A stretch of 64,000 nt of DNA from Siphlonurus alternatus. Taxonomy: Eukaryota; Arthropoda; Insecta; Ephemeroptera; Siphlonuridae. A program made the translations under genes and the position numbers. The notes below the pieces were generated by a model, which was given only the letters and a program-made list of their open reading frames with translations, ran no database searches and was not told where the DNA came from. Shown here piece after piece: positions 23,313 through 36,029 of this stretch (its first letter is position 1; each line of letters begins with the position of its first letter). Location of the stretch: contig OX463780.1 in NCBI GenBank assembly GCA_949825025.1, positions 16,031,480 to 16,095,479 on the forward strand, in the 5' to 3' direction.

Positions 23313-23658
23313 TTAAAGGTATACAGGCCTCAAATTACAAATTAGACAGACATTAAGTGTTGCTCGAGCTTATAATCAACATTCGTATTATTTTTACCTG
23401 CGCGTGGTGCGTCTGTGCGAAGTCGCGCTGTAAAGAAAGTCCTTGCTGACGTCACAACTCACAGCTAGCACTGATTAGCATTGAGGTTGTGACGTCATCA
23501 AGGACTTCGTGACGTCATCAAGGACTAAATTTCTTACTTTGAACTGCGACTTCGCACGGATGCATCACGCGTGATGATGATGATGCGGATGTTGATTATA
23601 TACTCTAAACCCACTTGGTGACTGTCTAATTTGTAATTTGAGGCCTGTATGCCTTTAA
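23313..23658. mobile_element. Palindromic MITE carrying three CRE motifs, family E
   Basis: Ends TTAAAGGTATACAGGCCTCA and TGAGGCCTGTATGCCTTTAA are inverted, and pairing continues through AATTACAAATTAGACAG. The interior holds three exact TGACGTCA motifs (23447, 23490, 23510), two of them in a tandem GTGACGTCATCAAGGACT duplication. TTAA at both borders. The inner tandem duplication is a change after the palindrome formed. Confidence 0.82.
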
Positions 23659-24123
23659 CAAATTTATTCATACAGAAAGTCACTCTACGTTATCATATTT
23701 TACAGCTACAAAAATAATAATAAGCTTATGTTAAATTTCCTTCCTTCATTTCATATTGTGTAGTAATTAAGGCTTGTCCACAACTTTAAATAGTTATATT
23801 ATAGTGTTTAGTATATAGTCTTAATTTTTTTCCGTCCACAATCATTTTAATCAGGATGTTAATTTTTATTTTACATTTAGGCAGCGTTGTTTTCCTCTTC
23901 ATAATATAATTAGGTACACATGTAAACACAATTTAATGAGGCAAAAAAATAGTACTTTACATAATTGCTTTTGTCGTTGGTTATATTATTACGTTTATAT
24001 TCCACAGAAAATAGTTATTATCATCGCTATGAAAACGTGTACAGTAACAGGATTTTGTACAACGTATCTCTTATATTAATTTTTTCTGTTTTCATGGTCT
24101 TCTCTACAAGTAACGTCTGTAAC

Positions 24124-24316
24124 TATCGAAGGGGGGTTAAAAAGTGTCTATACACAGGTCTTATGGGAGTTATGGGTGACGTCATAAAAGACGTTTGACA
24201 TCAAGGTATTTAGTGATAAGAGAAGCAGCACCGACTGATCTTCACTTCACAAAAACAATAAACATCGTTGCCGATACGATGTAAACAACAAGACACTTTT
24301 TAAACCCCTTTCGGTA
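24124..24316. mobile_element. Small TIR element, family F
   Basis: Left TATCGAAGGGGGGTTAAAAA and right TTTTTAAACCCCTTTCGGTA are inverted copies around 22 bp long, with AGTGTC/GACACT extending the match. It may be bordered by TA, as in Tc1/mariner-derived MITEs. The interior is mostly unpaired and carries one TGACGTCA (24177-24184). The 77-residue ORF that ends inside it is not recognisable. Confidence 0.6.
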
Positions 24317-24319
24317 TAT

Positions 24320-25783
<1,464 letters not shown>

Positions 25784-26182
25784 GGCAACGAACGGCCTTC
25801 TGCATCACATGCTCATCATTGGCAGCCCCGCGTGTCACTCACAACAACTCCATATGTAAATTGCATACACTCATTACCCACGTAATGAAGATTGTCAAAC
25901 AAAAATACTTTCAGAAGCCTTGAAATTTTAACATTGGATTATTATTCATGTTTAAATCTAGACAGTAGAAGTTACATTTTTTTATAAAAAATTAAAAATA
26001 ATGAATTTTAAATAACTAACATGCATCACTTTGGTTTTGGTGTAATTATATCAAAATTTTAAAAGAAAGATAGCAAATTTGAGTTTACTTATATAGAAAT
26101 ATTCTATAATATTTTATAGGGAAATGAAAAAGGAACAAACGACATGCATGCAGCTACATGCATGATAGCATGATGGACATGC

Positions 26183-26301
26183 ACGATTCACGAGCTATTC
26201 AGGTTTCTCACTAACCACATTTGCATTGAATTAGACTGGCGCTAACCACAGTTAATGAAAAATCTGTATAACTTTCTCAATAACTTGTTCGTGAATCGTC
26301 C
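26183..26301. mobile_element. Short inverted-repeat element, family G
   Basis: ACGATTCACGAGCTATTCAG on the left pairs with CTTGTTCGTGAATCGTCC on the right, and AACCACATTTGCA/TTAATG-containing sequence lies between. A related fragment in the other orientation (TCATTCGTGAATCG with GAGAAACCTGCA) occurs near 63.56-63.60 kb, supporting a dispersed family. Confidence 0.5.
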
Positions 26302-26401
26302 CCTTATTATACAGATATCATAATTAAATTTACTTTCTTTGCAATTTTTACAAATATTATTCATTGAAAAATTTATTGTAACAAATTTAAATATATTTTA
26401 C

Positions 26402-26529
<128 letters not shown>

Positions 26530-28150
26530 GATCTTACTTACCACTTTTATATATTATGTATTTTTAACATAATCAAGGAATAAAATTAATTTATAATTAC
26601 ATAAAGTTATAATGAGTTTACATTTTACCTTTGTTTTAAAATGCTCGTCATTATTTAAATCTTGAGTGTCTTGGAAGACATACGCCGTAATGAGCTGAGC
26701 AAGTTTGAGGGTTGCGAGACGAGAGTGGAACATGGCCAAGTTCGAGTCGTTAATTAGGTGACCCAAGACTCTGTGCGTCGTCAGCAGATAGATCAGCTGT
26801 TCATTGAAATACCCTGCAACTTGTCGACATGAACTATCGGCAAAGTTTGCTCAAAGTACAGCAGATGATATCTCATATCGATATAGAGCGCGTTAAATTT
26901 ACAAATTTAAGATTCTTCATTTTCTGTATTTGAAAATTTACTATCATATTTTAAGTAAGTTTTATAAAAAAATTGTTGAAAACCATTTTTCATACCAAAT
27001 TTAAAATAATATTCGGTTATTCAGGACTGTCTCCTAAGAGACGGTCCTAGGTTATTCTTCAAAACAATACCTCTTTAAATATATAAGACGAACTGTAAGT
27101 ATATAATATATATTTTATTATCAAACTTAAATTATAGCTTTTATAGCAAATTGGAAATTTCAGTTGGTTAGTTTTGAAAAAGTTATTTAACTTTGTGTTC
27201 TGGTCTGAAATTAATTACATATGTCACTCGAGGCTCCGTTTCCTTTTTTTTGCAGAGTTGTTTTTTCTTTACTTAAATGAACTAAAAAGCAATTATAAAC
27301 TAACAATTCATTTCCTTCATCCGTATTCATTATGTAGAATGTGAATAAAAAATGCGTTAGATGGTTGTAGCGACATCCTTCTGAAATTTTACTATCTGAA
27401 AGTTTATAAAATTGTTTCTATCTAATACTTTAAAATAATGGTCTGTCTACTTATTTCATGTAAATATACAGAAAAAGAAGTTTATGCTACAACATTTAAT
27501 AAATTCATTAAATTTATAACCTAAATAAGATATAAATTATATTTTTATTAATGCTAAATGCACAATGACATTCATGCATGGAGTTAAAAAATTGTTTGCC
27601 TAACTTTTTCTCATAAAATTATAAATAAAAAATTTATGACCATTATGAAAGTTCATTATTTTTATTACTTGGTAGCAGATTTAAAATAAAACTGTTTTAC
27701 ACGCGTTGTATATTACAATTTTTTTATATTTACCTAAGAGATGTTTTCTGAGATTTTATAGAAAAAAATGTTATACAATCTTGTATTACTAAAGAAAAAG
27801 TAGAAAAAAGTCTGAAAGAAAAAAATACAAAATAAAAATATATTCAAAGGTTATGTACTTCATATATCTATGTCCTCATTTGCGGGGGAGGATTTGTGAC
27901 GAGAGTCGACGAGGAAGAATCCGCGCGGCTTACGTTGACGGAGGTACTGGCGGGTTGTGGTGGTGACTACAGCTGCGAGAGTAGAGATTTGCGAAGGGGT
28001 AGGATTGAATTCTCGATTTCGTAGACTCCACAAAGTTGGTACGACGACACGAAGGGATAAAAACAGTCGCCTGGTAGCCTTGCACAAGCCAGGAGCCAGT
28101 GTGACGGCCTATATCACTCTTCACTGTAATAAAAAATTGCTCACCTTCAA
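26530..28150. other. AT-rich intron with two GC-richer patches
   Basis: Patches at 26660-26850 and 27870-28110 (with GGGGGAGGATTTGTGACGAG and GAGTCGACGAGG) stand out from A/T filler. ORFs spanning the second patch run into the adjacent GA repeat and have no family resemblance. GAGACGGTCCTAGG near 27040 pairs with GACTGTCTCC just before it as a small hairpin. Confidence 0.35.
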
Positions 28151-28155
28151 GCTTC

Positions 28156-28157
<2 letters not shown>

Positions 28158-28246
<89 letters not shown>
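28158..28246 (+). repeat. (GA)n microsatellite, about 89 bp
   Basis: Pure GA dinucleotide run directly following a GC-richer island. Overlapping Arg-Glu and Ser-Leu ORFs are artefacts. Confidence 0.98.
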
Positions 28247-28249
<3 letters not shown>

Positions 28250-28252
<3 letters not shown>

Positions 28253-29355
28253 CTTCAAGAGTTTCTATATAACCATCAGGTTCACGTTTTTTCTCTTTCA
28301 CATTCCAAACTATTCTAAAAGTGTAAATACATACTAACTCATATCTATCTATATACCTTTGCCTTCAATTCATATACAATATTTATACCATACTTCTTTC
28401 AACTATTAATATACGTATGTGTTTTTTTTAAGCTTATATTATATATGTTTTCTATATAAAACATTCATACAGCTTTCATTATATTGTTAATTTTTTTGAC
28501 AATATTTACAATAGTTTCTGTGTAAAGTTAAAAGCAGTATTTTAAGTATAAACAAAAGTTTCTTAGAGTATATTATGCATGTAAATTATTACTTGGAACT
28601 ACTCCGAACTATAACTAGGAAGTTGACATTATACACGTGTTGAAGTCATACACATACACAATGTATTTATGTGTACACGTCACTTAATACTACTTTATTA
28701 CAAGAAAAAAACTTTTTTTTTTAATAACAAACATCTCGTACAAAAATTATATATTTTTAATAAAAATTTAATAAATAATTTCAGTAAACAATTATTTTTT
28801 GTTTATTTTAATAATACGTGATTTATATTCAATGTTTATTACGTGTTTTAGAATTTATTAAATTTACATATTTAGGTTAATTTAAAAATACAGAACAAAC
28901 AAATAAAATCTCATTATTATTATTAAAATATTAAATGTAATTACATTTTGTCGCACTATTATCCGTATAAAAACAAGTTTGTTCCTGTGACTGCGCATCA
29001 ACACCGATGTGCTGATGTCACGAATTTTGTCTGTATGTGTGACAATGCTTGACGTCACAACACACAAACAAGACCCAGCGACATTGTAAGTGTAATTAGA
29101 ACTGCGTCATATTTGTAACAATGCTGAACGATGTGGTTACATGACCTGTGCATGACCCGAGGTGTCAATGTATCTAAAGTAATTTGAGGACACACAATGA
29201 TGCTGATGAATAACAAAATGTACTAAAAATTTATAGATTACACAAAAACACCATTATTTGAACAGACAGGAATATTAATTGTATGTATTTATTCTTATAT
29301 TCATTAAATTAGGATTCTTTGTACGAGATTTTAATAAAAAAGGTCAATTAATCTT
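28250..29355. other. AT-rich intronic filler
   Basis: Mostly A/T. A mixed patch near 28970-29170 contains CTTGACGTCACAACACAC, with one CRE (29050-29057). No gene recognised. Confidence 0.4.
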
Positions 29356-29360
29356 CATAT

Positions 29361-29700
29361 TGCAATGGACAACATAGCTATATATGAAAAATTTTTATTG
29401 CAGAAATGAATAGCGGGTACCAAATTATGCTACTCTGAATTTTTTCAGATTTTTTTGAGTCCCGGAACTATTTTTAAATAATTATTGAAAGTTCTGTGAT
29501 TTCAGTTGGTAATCCTTAATAAAAAGGATAGAGACTGGACGCCTATTGACGCCTCCAGGGGAAGTGGCCGCACTTTCAATAATTATTTAAAAATAGTTCT
29601 GGGTCTCAATAAAATCTGAAAAAATTCAGAGTAGCATAATTTGGTAACCTCTATTCATTTCTGCAATAAATTTTTTTCATGCATGTTGTCCGTTTATTGC
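29361..29700. mobile_element. Palindromic MITE, family H, about 340 bp
   Basis: Outer ends TGCAATGGACAACAT and ATGTTGTCCGTTTATTGC are inverted. Inward, TTGCAGAAATGAATAG, CATAATTTGG/CCAAATTATG, CTGAATTTTTTCAGATTTT and AATAATTATTGAAAG also pair. The central loop (around 29.52-29.57 kb) holds GACTGGACGCCTATTGACGC. No ORF. Confidence 0.78.
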
Positions 29701-29704
29701 GTTT

Positions 29705-32700
29705 AAATTATATGTCTGTATATGCATTAAATTTTGTGGAATAAAGTTTTGTGTAGTTTTACCGAATTCTTATATGTTATATGTACGTTTTTTATTTTCA
29801 TTTTTACGTTGAATCTATAACATTAGAGGAATTCAATTATTTAATTTCATGTATGATGTAAATTTAGAAAATCAATTTGCATGATCCATAAATGTAGCTT
29901 ATATATAGCAGATAAGTGAGATAAGTTATGGAACATGATATAATATTGTATAATAATTTATGATAATAAAATTATGACCCTTATATACCATAATATCAAC
30001 CTCTTTCTCTATGCCATGATTGAACTCATTATATGAAATATTCGTGAGGTCATTGGCATTGTAATGAAATTCTAACAGAAATACAGTATCACAAATCTAA
30101 ATTTACGTGTAGATTCAACTGCGCGCGGCAGTCATCTTTGTTACGTATTCCAGCCAGACATAGACGGCGACAGTCTGGGAAAGCTAGGTGCCATAGTGTC
30201 GGGCGTAATCCAAAATTTGTTGTACTGCATAACCATGCACTTATTGTTTAAATTTAAAAGAATAAAATAAAATATTATAATAAAACACACATAGAGGTAT
30301 AATATATTTTAAATACATAGATGAATAAAACAGAAAACTTGCGTGCCATGTAATATATTGTATGGTTAAAATTATAATATCATTACAATAATATTATAAT
30401 TTTGTAATAATAATGTTTTATGAAAATGATTAAATATATAATAATATAATAATAATAATATTGTGTTAATTAAATACTGTAAAATAATTAAACAAACTTA
30501 TTATTATAAAAAATTACATGTACGTGGTAACGTTTATTATACATTACGAAACATAACGAAGCATAAAAACAAAGTTTATTATAAAATATATAGCATCCTA
30601 ACACATGAATATGTTGATTTTTGAGTCTCATAGTTGCATCATACATACAACGTGATTGAATTTACATTTGATACATCAATAATAATAGTGTTGAGTGCAG
30701 TATAGTAAAATGTGGTTAAATTTTATTATTATATTACACTGTGTATATTAACCATCATAAATGATTTAATGTGTTAATTATATAGCTTTTGCTTGATCGA
30801 CCTTGTTATTAAAGGGTAGGTTAAACTATGTATGGTATACTTTGTATACCACCAACACTATAGCCAGCTGTACTGCTGCCGTTGCTTCATATATGTTATG
30901 ATGCCGTAATATTATCATCAAGCCTTCTGGCGCCTATGAAAACCTTCCTCCCAGACGCAGTTGAGTTCTATACTTGTCTACTATATGACCTAAAGGCAAG
31001 GATAGAATATGATTTTTGTATGATATTTAAAACAAACATAATACCAGCACGTGTACGCAGTACAGGCGGCGAGTCAAATTTCTGGGTCATATTATATTCA
31101 TATATCATAAGGAGTTGATGGTGATGTTTGCTTTTGCCAAAAGTTTCTGCATGAATGTCTACATTGCTGACTGACTGCTTTCATATAATAAGCTAGAATA
31201 TGAAAAGCAATTTGGTATACTTCCAGCTGGATGGAATGAATGTTAAAGCTTCAATATCTCATAAATTAAAGTTGAGTGTGTATGTAATTTTTCAAGGTAA
31301 AGTGCATATATATAATTTTGGGTTTCTTTAAAATATGAAAAGTTAAAAAAGTTAAAATATGATAAATGTGAAACAGCAAGTCTTTAGTCTTACATTGCAT
31401 ATATACTACACAAGTAATATAATAAGGGACAATCTCCATGTTTCTTATTGGCCGTATTTACTTTCTGTCTTCGCCACTGATATGCTGTCTTAGGTTATTT
31501 ATAGCTTGAAATAACTAATTCAAATATTTTAGTTATTGTTTATTGCACTCCAAGTTCTGCATGAGCCCTGGTGAGTCGCTTCCAACCCCATAAACATCTG
31601 TGTTAGTAAAATTTAGTGCAAAACGTTAGAATTTGCAAGCAGTACTAATGACGTTACAGGTTTTTGCAGCAAGATTTTAAGGCTTTAGGTCCTCTATCAA
31701 AATTCGGAAAAAAACAACATACATATATATGCATTATCACGTAAAGTTCATGACTAAATACAAAATACATTCGTTACACAATATCATTATATATGCATGA
31801 AAACACGTCATGTTTATCATTAGGATGTTATGATACGATTTCCTGCTAACTTTCTCCTAGAATTCACACATGCTGCTGTGCTTAAATTAGGGCAGGGCAG
31901 TTTAATTCATCACAAAGGCTCATTTTGTAATCTGTTCCACATTTAGATTGTGCAGACAATACATAGTCTAACGGGATGAACGGGATAAATGACTACTACA
32001 GACTCGCCGCAGCTTGGTGAACCAAAACGATCTTGAACGGAATCACATGGCTGCTGCGACGTGCACGACACAATTTCAACGTCATGGTTTTCATTTATAA
32101 TAATCTCAGTATTTCATGTGCTGAGATCGTGAAACATGGTTGTTGTATTATTAATATCTGAATTTTCTCTGTCAAGTGATTTTAAACGTTCGTACAATTT
32201 ATAATAATAAAGTCACGGATGTAAAGTACTTTAAGTAATAATGTAATTTAAAGCTTTCGTTTCACAGATAACAAACTTACAGAACAGCTGCTTCTTTCAG
32301 TGAAAATCTATAAAATCAAATCTCTTGAGGAAAATTTTACCACAAGTCTTAATCACAGATTTTATGATGATGACTGAATGTATTTTTCTGTTGAAAGTTT
32401 CATTCAAATGAATAAAATGTTATGAATTGATATTTAATAAATGTCATACAGTATATATTTTAATTTCTTTCTTTAATCTAATTTTTACTGTAAATATTTG
32501 AAGATGATAAAGCTGTAAAATAATTCATCTCATTTATTATTTGGTTTAAAAAAAAAATCTGGGCTATGTTTTACATATTTTATAAGATCACGACATGCTT
32601 AACAAATAATTCATTTAGTAAATAAATTAAAATTATTGTTACATTTAAATAAACTTATAAATTTCTTCAGAAGAATATAATTTTATTCAAGAAAACTTAC

Positions 32701-32870
32701 ATTTATTAACTTAATTTTTAATCTATATAACATATTTTCCTAATTTAAACACTATATAGGTATATAAGATTTCAAATTTGAATCAATTCATTTTAAAAGC
32801 TTACATATTTTGGGATTTTTATACAATAGAATTATGTATTTTCCATTTCAATGATCTAAGGACAACTAGT
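29705..32870. other. AT-rich intron with small GC-richer islands
   Basis: Filler with mixed patches near 30115-30235 (CAACTGCGCGCGGCAGTC, GACGGCGACAGTC), 30840-31110, 31550-31650 and 31850-32110. None shows a convincing reading frame or RNA fold. Their spacing follows the recurring-island pattern described in the findings. Confidence 0.35.
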
Positions 32871-32879
32871 ATTGCATTA

Positions 32880-33140
32880 ATTTGAAGTTTAAATGCACAA
32901 TTACTTGATGTAATTGTTTGCCCGTGGCGACAAGTGGTGACGAAATTGCGTGTGGACACATTCAGTTTGCTCCCACAAGGCTGGACCCCCCAGTTGTGTC
33001 CTTTGTGTGATGCTGCTGTGAGCAAGCGAGGCAGGCGGTGCGGCTGACCCGAGGCGACCCTAATGAGAGCAAGACCCTGCTCCGTGACAATGTACCCTCT
33101 CAAATGTTTGCTACTTACAACGTTCTCACCTTTCCTCGAC
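32880..33140. other. GC-richer island inside a 146-codon minus-strand ORF
   Basis: A minus-strand ORF runs from 33259 to 32819 (146 codons), unusually long for this AT-rich DNA. Its central part (NVVSSKHLRGYIVTEQGLAL...) coincides with the GC-richer island; the ends are AT-driven low-complexity sequence. GGAAAGGTGAGAAC on the minus strand near 33129 resembles a splice donor, but no acceptor or protein family is apparent. It could be a non-coding exon, enhancer or repeat. I do not call it a gene. Confidence 0.25.
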
Positions 33141-33298
33141 GTAATAGCTTTTAAAACAATTAATTTTTTTTTATTATTTTCGTATGAATTGAAAAAAAAG
33201 TGTAGTATTTGATAAATTTGAATCAAAATATTTATAGAGTACGTACACGTATCATACAATTTTTATAAAAACAATTAGGAAACAAAAAAGTTCTCTAG

Positions 33299-33357
33299 GG
33301 AATTGAACCAGAGACCCCCGGATTTGTTTTATATTTTAATATTCTACTACTACACTA
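33299..33357 (-). ncRNA. tRNA-like A and B boxes (possible SINE head or tRNA pseudogene)
   Basis: On the minus strand TAGTGTAGTAG (33357-33347) fits the A-box pattern TRGYNNARNNG, and GGTTCAATTCC (33309-33299) fits the B-box GGTTCRANYCC. They are separated by 37 bases, close to the tRNA spacing. Stems of the cloverleaf do not pair properly, so this is not a working tRNA; it could be the pol III promoter of a tRNA-derived SINE. Confidence 0.35.
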
Positions 33358-33359
33358 AT

Positions 33360-35995
33360 TGTTATAAGCTGTACTCTCCCTCTCTCTTTGTTGTTCCACT
33401 GCTATAACTTCTATACACTAATATAAATGCTTTGAGCTTTAAATTTTTAATTAATAATTTTGCAATTTAAACGTTTCGTTTTCTTTGAAATTCTCTAGTT
33501 ATTAAATACACTACAAAATTATATCTCCACACGAAGTCGATGATTGTAAGTCACGCGTGTGCGTGAACAAATGAACATCTATATAAAGTGTGTGTAGAAA
33601 AGACCAGAGGGCTCAGAGCGTGCGATGGGAGGTATGGGGTGGTTGAATCAGGCAATAGCAGCAAGCAAGAGAGAGAGAGAGGGCAACAGGTCTCCCATAC
33701 GTCTTTGTCTCTGTGGGGAGTCACTGGTACTACTGCTAAGCTTATATGCTTTCCCCTGGCTGTATCACCCTAACCAGCTAGTTGCTGCCTCTAGCTTTTT
33801 AGTTCATTCTCATATCATGTCATAATCATTAAAAAAAGAGAAGTTCTATATAATATTGCATGGCGTTTAATTTCTACTGTGGGCTTTAATAAGATTAGAG
33901 ATACTCTAGTGCACTGTACACCGCCAAGATTAATAAAGGATTTTATTTTTATAACTAATTTTATAAAGGAATTTTTTTATACTTACAATATTATGAGATA
34001 AATAAGATTTTTTTTAAGTTTTAAAATTAAAAAAATTATAATGCTCGTGGAAATAATATTCAATGTATTTTTGAGTATAGTTTTAAAAAATCAAGTGTAT
34101 ATAAAATGAATATTATTTAACTGTTGTTTAATTTCACTTAAAAAACCTGATGTTACTTGAATGTTTACAAATATTTTTATATATCACGACATGTTTTAAT
34201 TTAAAAAAAATCTCCTTCCTTTTTACCTACATTATATTCGTACAAAGACAGAGGAGATATTTACTAAATATTTTTAATGTGAATTGTCGTATAAGATCTT
34301 AATTTAAATTCATGTTTGAATAAAAAAACAATATATCATTTAATAATAAATTTGGTAATATTTTATTATACGATCATCAGTGACGTCAGGTAAAGTTGAA
34401 AAAGTTTTTATGTAATCATGAGTAAAGACGATGGAATTTTAGAAGGCTCAAAGTTTACCCAAACTTGACGTCCAACAACAACGTACGACTAACGACTTGC
34501 TTGTCCCCTGAGAGTGCATGCAACTTTTCGTGCGCTGATGTACGGCGGGTTGCATCCCCAGCGACGCAACAGGCGCTGGCCAAATCGATGGTAGTGAAGC
34601 GTATTTTCCATGTCTGCCGTTGGCGGTCGCCTCCGATCAATTAGTTCAAGCTCAGATCTTAATTAAAAGACGTTAACTTGAAATCCATCTTTGACTTATA
34701 AACTCGATAAATTCTTTCTTTACATAAAATTTTACAAGAATTTATTACTCTGATAAAATTATAGTCTAATAATCAATGAATTATATTGTAAAAGTTTTTA
34801 AATGCTTGAATTATTTCATAACGTAATTTATAGCTAAAAATATGTTTTTTTTTAATGCTAACTAAATACATTTTTAAAAAACAATTTTTCTAATATCTAG
34901 ACTAATAAATATTCTTTCAAACTTCTTTATGAATAAAAAAAATAATGAAGGGATATATTAGTAGATGAAATTAAAATGATTTATAATAATAGAATAAATT
35001 AAGTTGACTGTTTGAACGTGATGTAAAGGAAACTACAATAAATCAAGTAGAAGCTAAAGTCATTTGTTCTGACACTCATAGTGGTCCCCTTCAAGCTGAA
35101 TACGTGTCAGAGTTTGCCCATCTAATTGTTTGCCGAGTCACAGACCGTTAGCTGTCGTAGATAACACACAGAAATCACATCCAGCTTTGCAGAGAGAGTC
35201 TTCTATCTCGAGATGATGCAGTGGAACAAAAGTATGATTATAATTGCCTTAAGTGGGAGACGTTGAGATTAATAAACATGATTAGTTTTTGTGATATCTG
35301 ATGACGTCATTATATTTTGTGTGGTATTGTATCATAAAACAAAAGAAAAACTAAAATTTAATTATCAAACAATCTTATTATAAGAATATTGATTTATTAT
35401 TAGAGCCATTAAAATAAAAAGAACAATTTTATAGCTTTCGCACATAATAAAAAAAAAAGAATGTTACATAAATATTATTAAATTAGTATATGATGACGTT
35501 AAAATGTTAAAAGAAGCCAAGATTAAATTTGAAGTGTCTGAAGAAAAATTCACTTGTCATGACTCATCTTCACACCTATAAGAGATCAGTATAGTAGTAG
35601 TATAGTCCCAAGAGCTCAACAACACAAAGCATCTAGAGTTTTTTGACGCCACAAACTTTGGCTTAAACTACTAGTATATATCTATGGCAATGGTCCAGAA
35701 GCAAGCAGTATCAGTCTGTTTAGATATAGCGTGGTTTAACGTGGTGTGCTCATACCTGCTATACTGCTTGTTGCCAACTACGTTCAGGTGTGTGACTCTC
35801 TCTGTGTATAACGTAGCAGCAAGGGAGTACAGAAGAGGTGGATACAGAATATAGCAGCGACGGCTTGTACTGTGTGTTATTGATCGTTGCGCCTTGGTTA
35901 TATAGCACACTACTTCTACCTGCTTTTCCCAACCTAACTGCAACCTCCTCCTCCTTATACCTCTTTCTCTCTACCTGACGGGTGGTTTGCTACTT
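33360..35995. other. AT-rich intron with several GC-richer islands
   Basis: Islands at about 33530-33830 (short GA run, CACGCGTGTGCGTG), 34440-34660 (CATCCCCAGCGACGCAACAG), 35060-35240 and 35560-35995 alternate with A/T filler. Exact CREs occur at 34381 and 35302. Short ORFs over these islands resemble no protein. No RNA gene seen. Confidence 0.35.

Positions 35996-35997
<2 letters not shown>

Positions 35998-36026
<29 letters not shown>
35998..36026. repeat. Short (AT)n microsatellite
   Basis: About 29 bp of alternating A and T. Confidence 0.95.
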
Positions 36027-36029
36027 CTA

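Noticed and set aside
26725..26745. AAGTTCGAGTC as a tRNA B box
   Set aside because: No matching A box or stems upstream.
32819..33259. 146-codon minus-strand ORF as a gene
   Set aside because: No recognisable domain and AT-driven low-complexity ends; kept only as an unexplained island.
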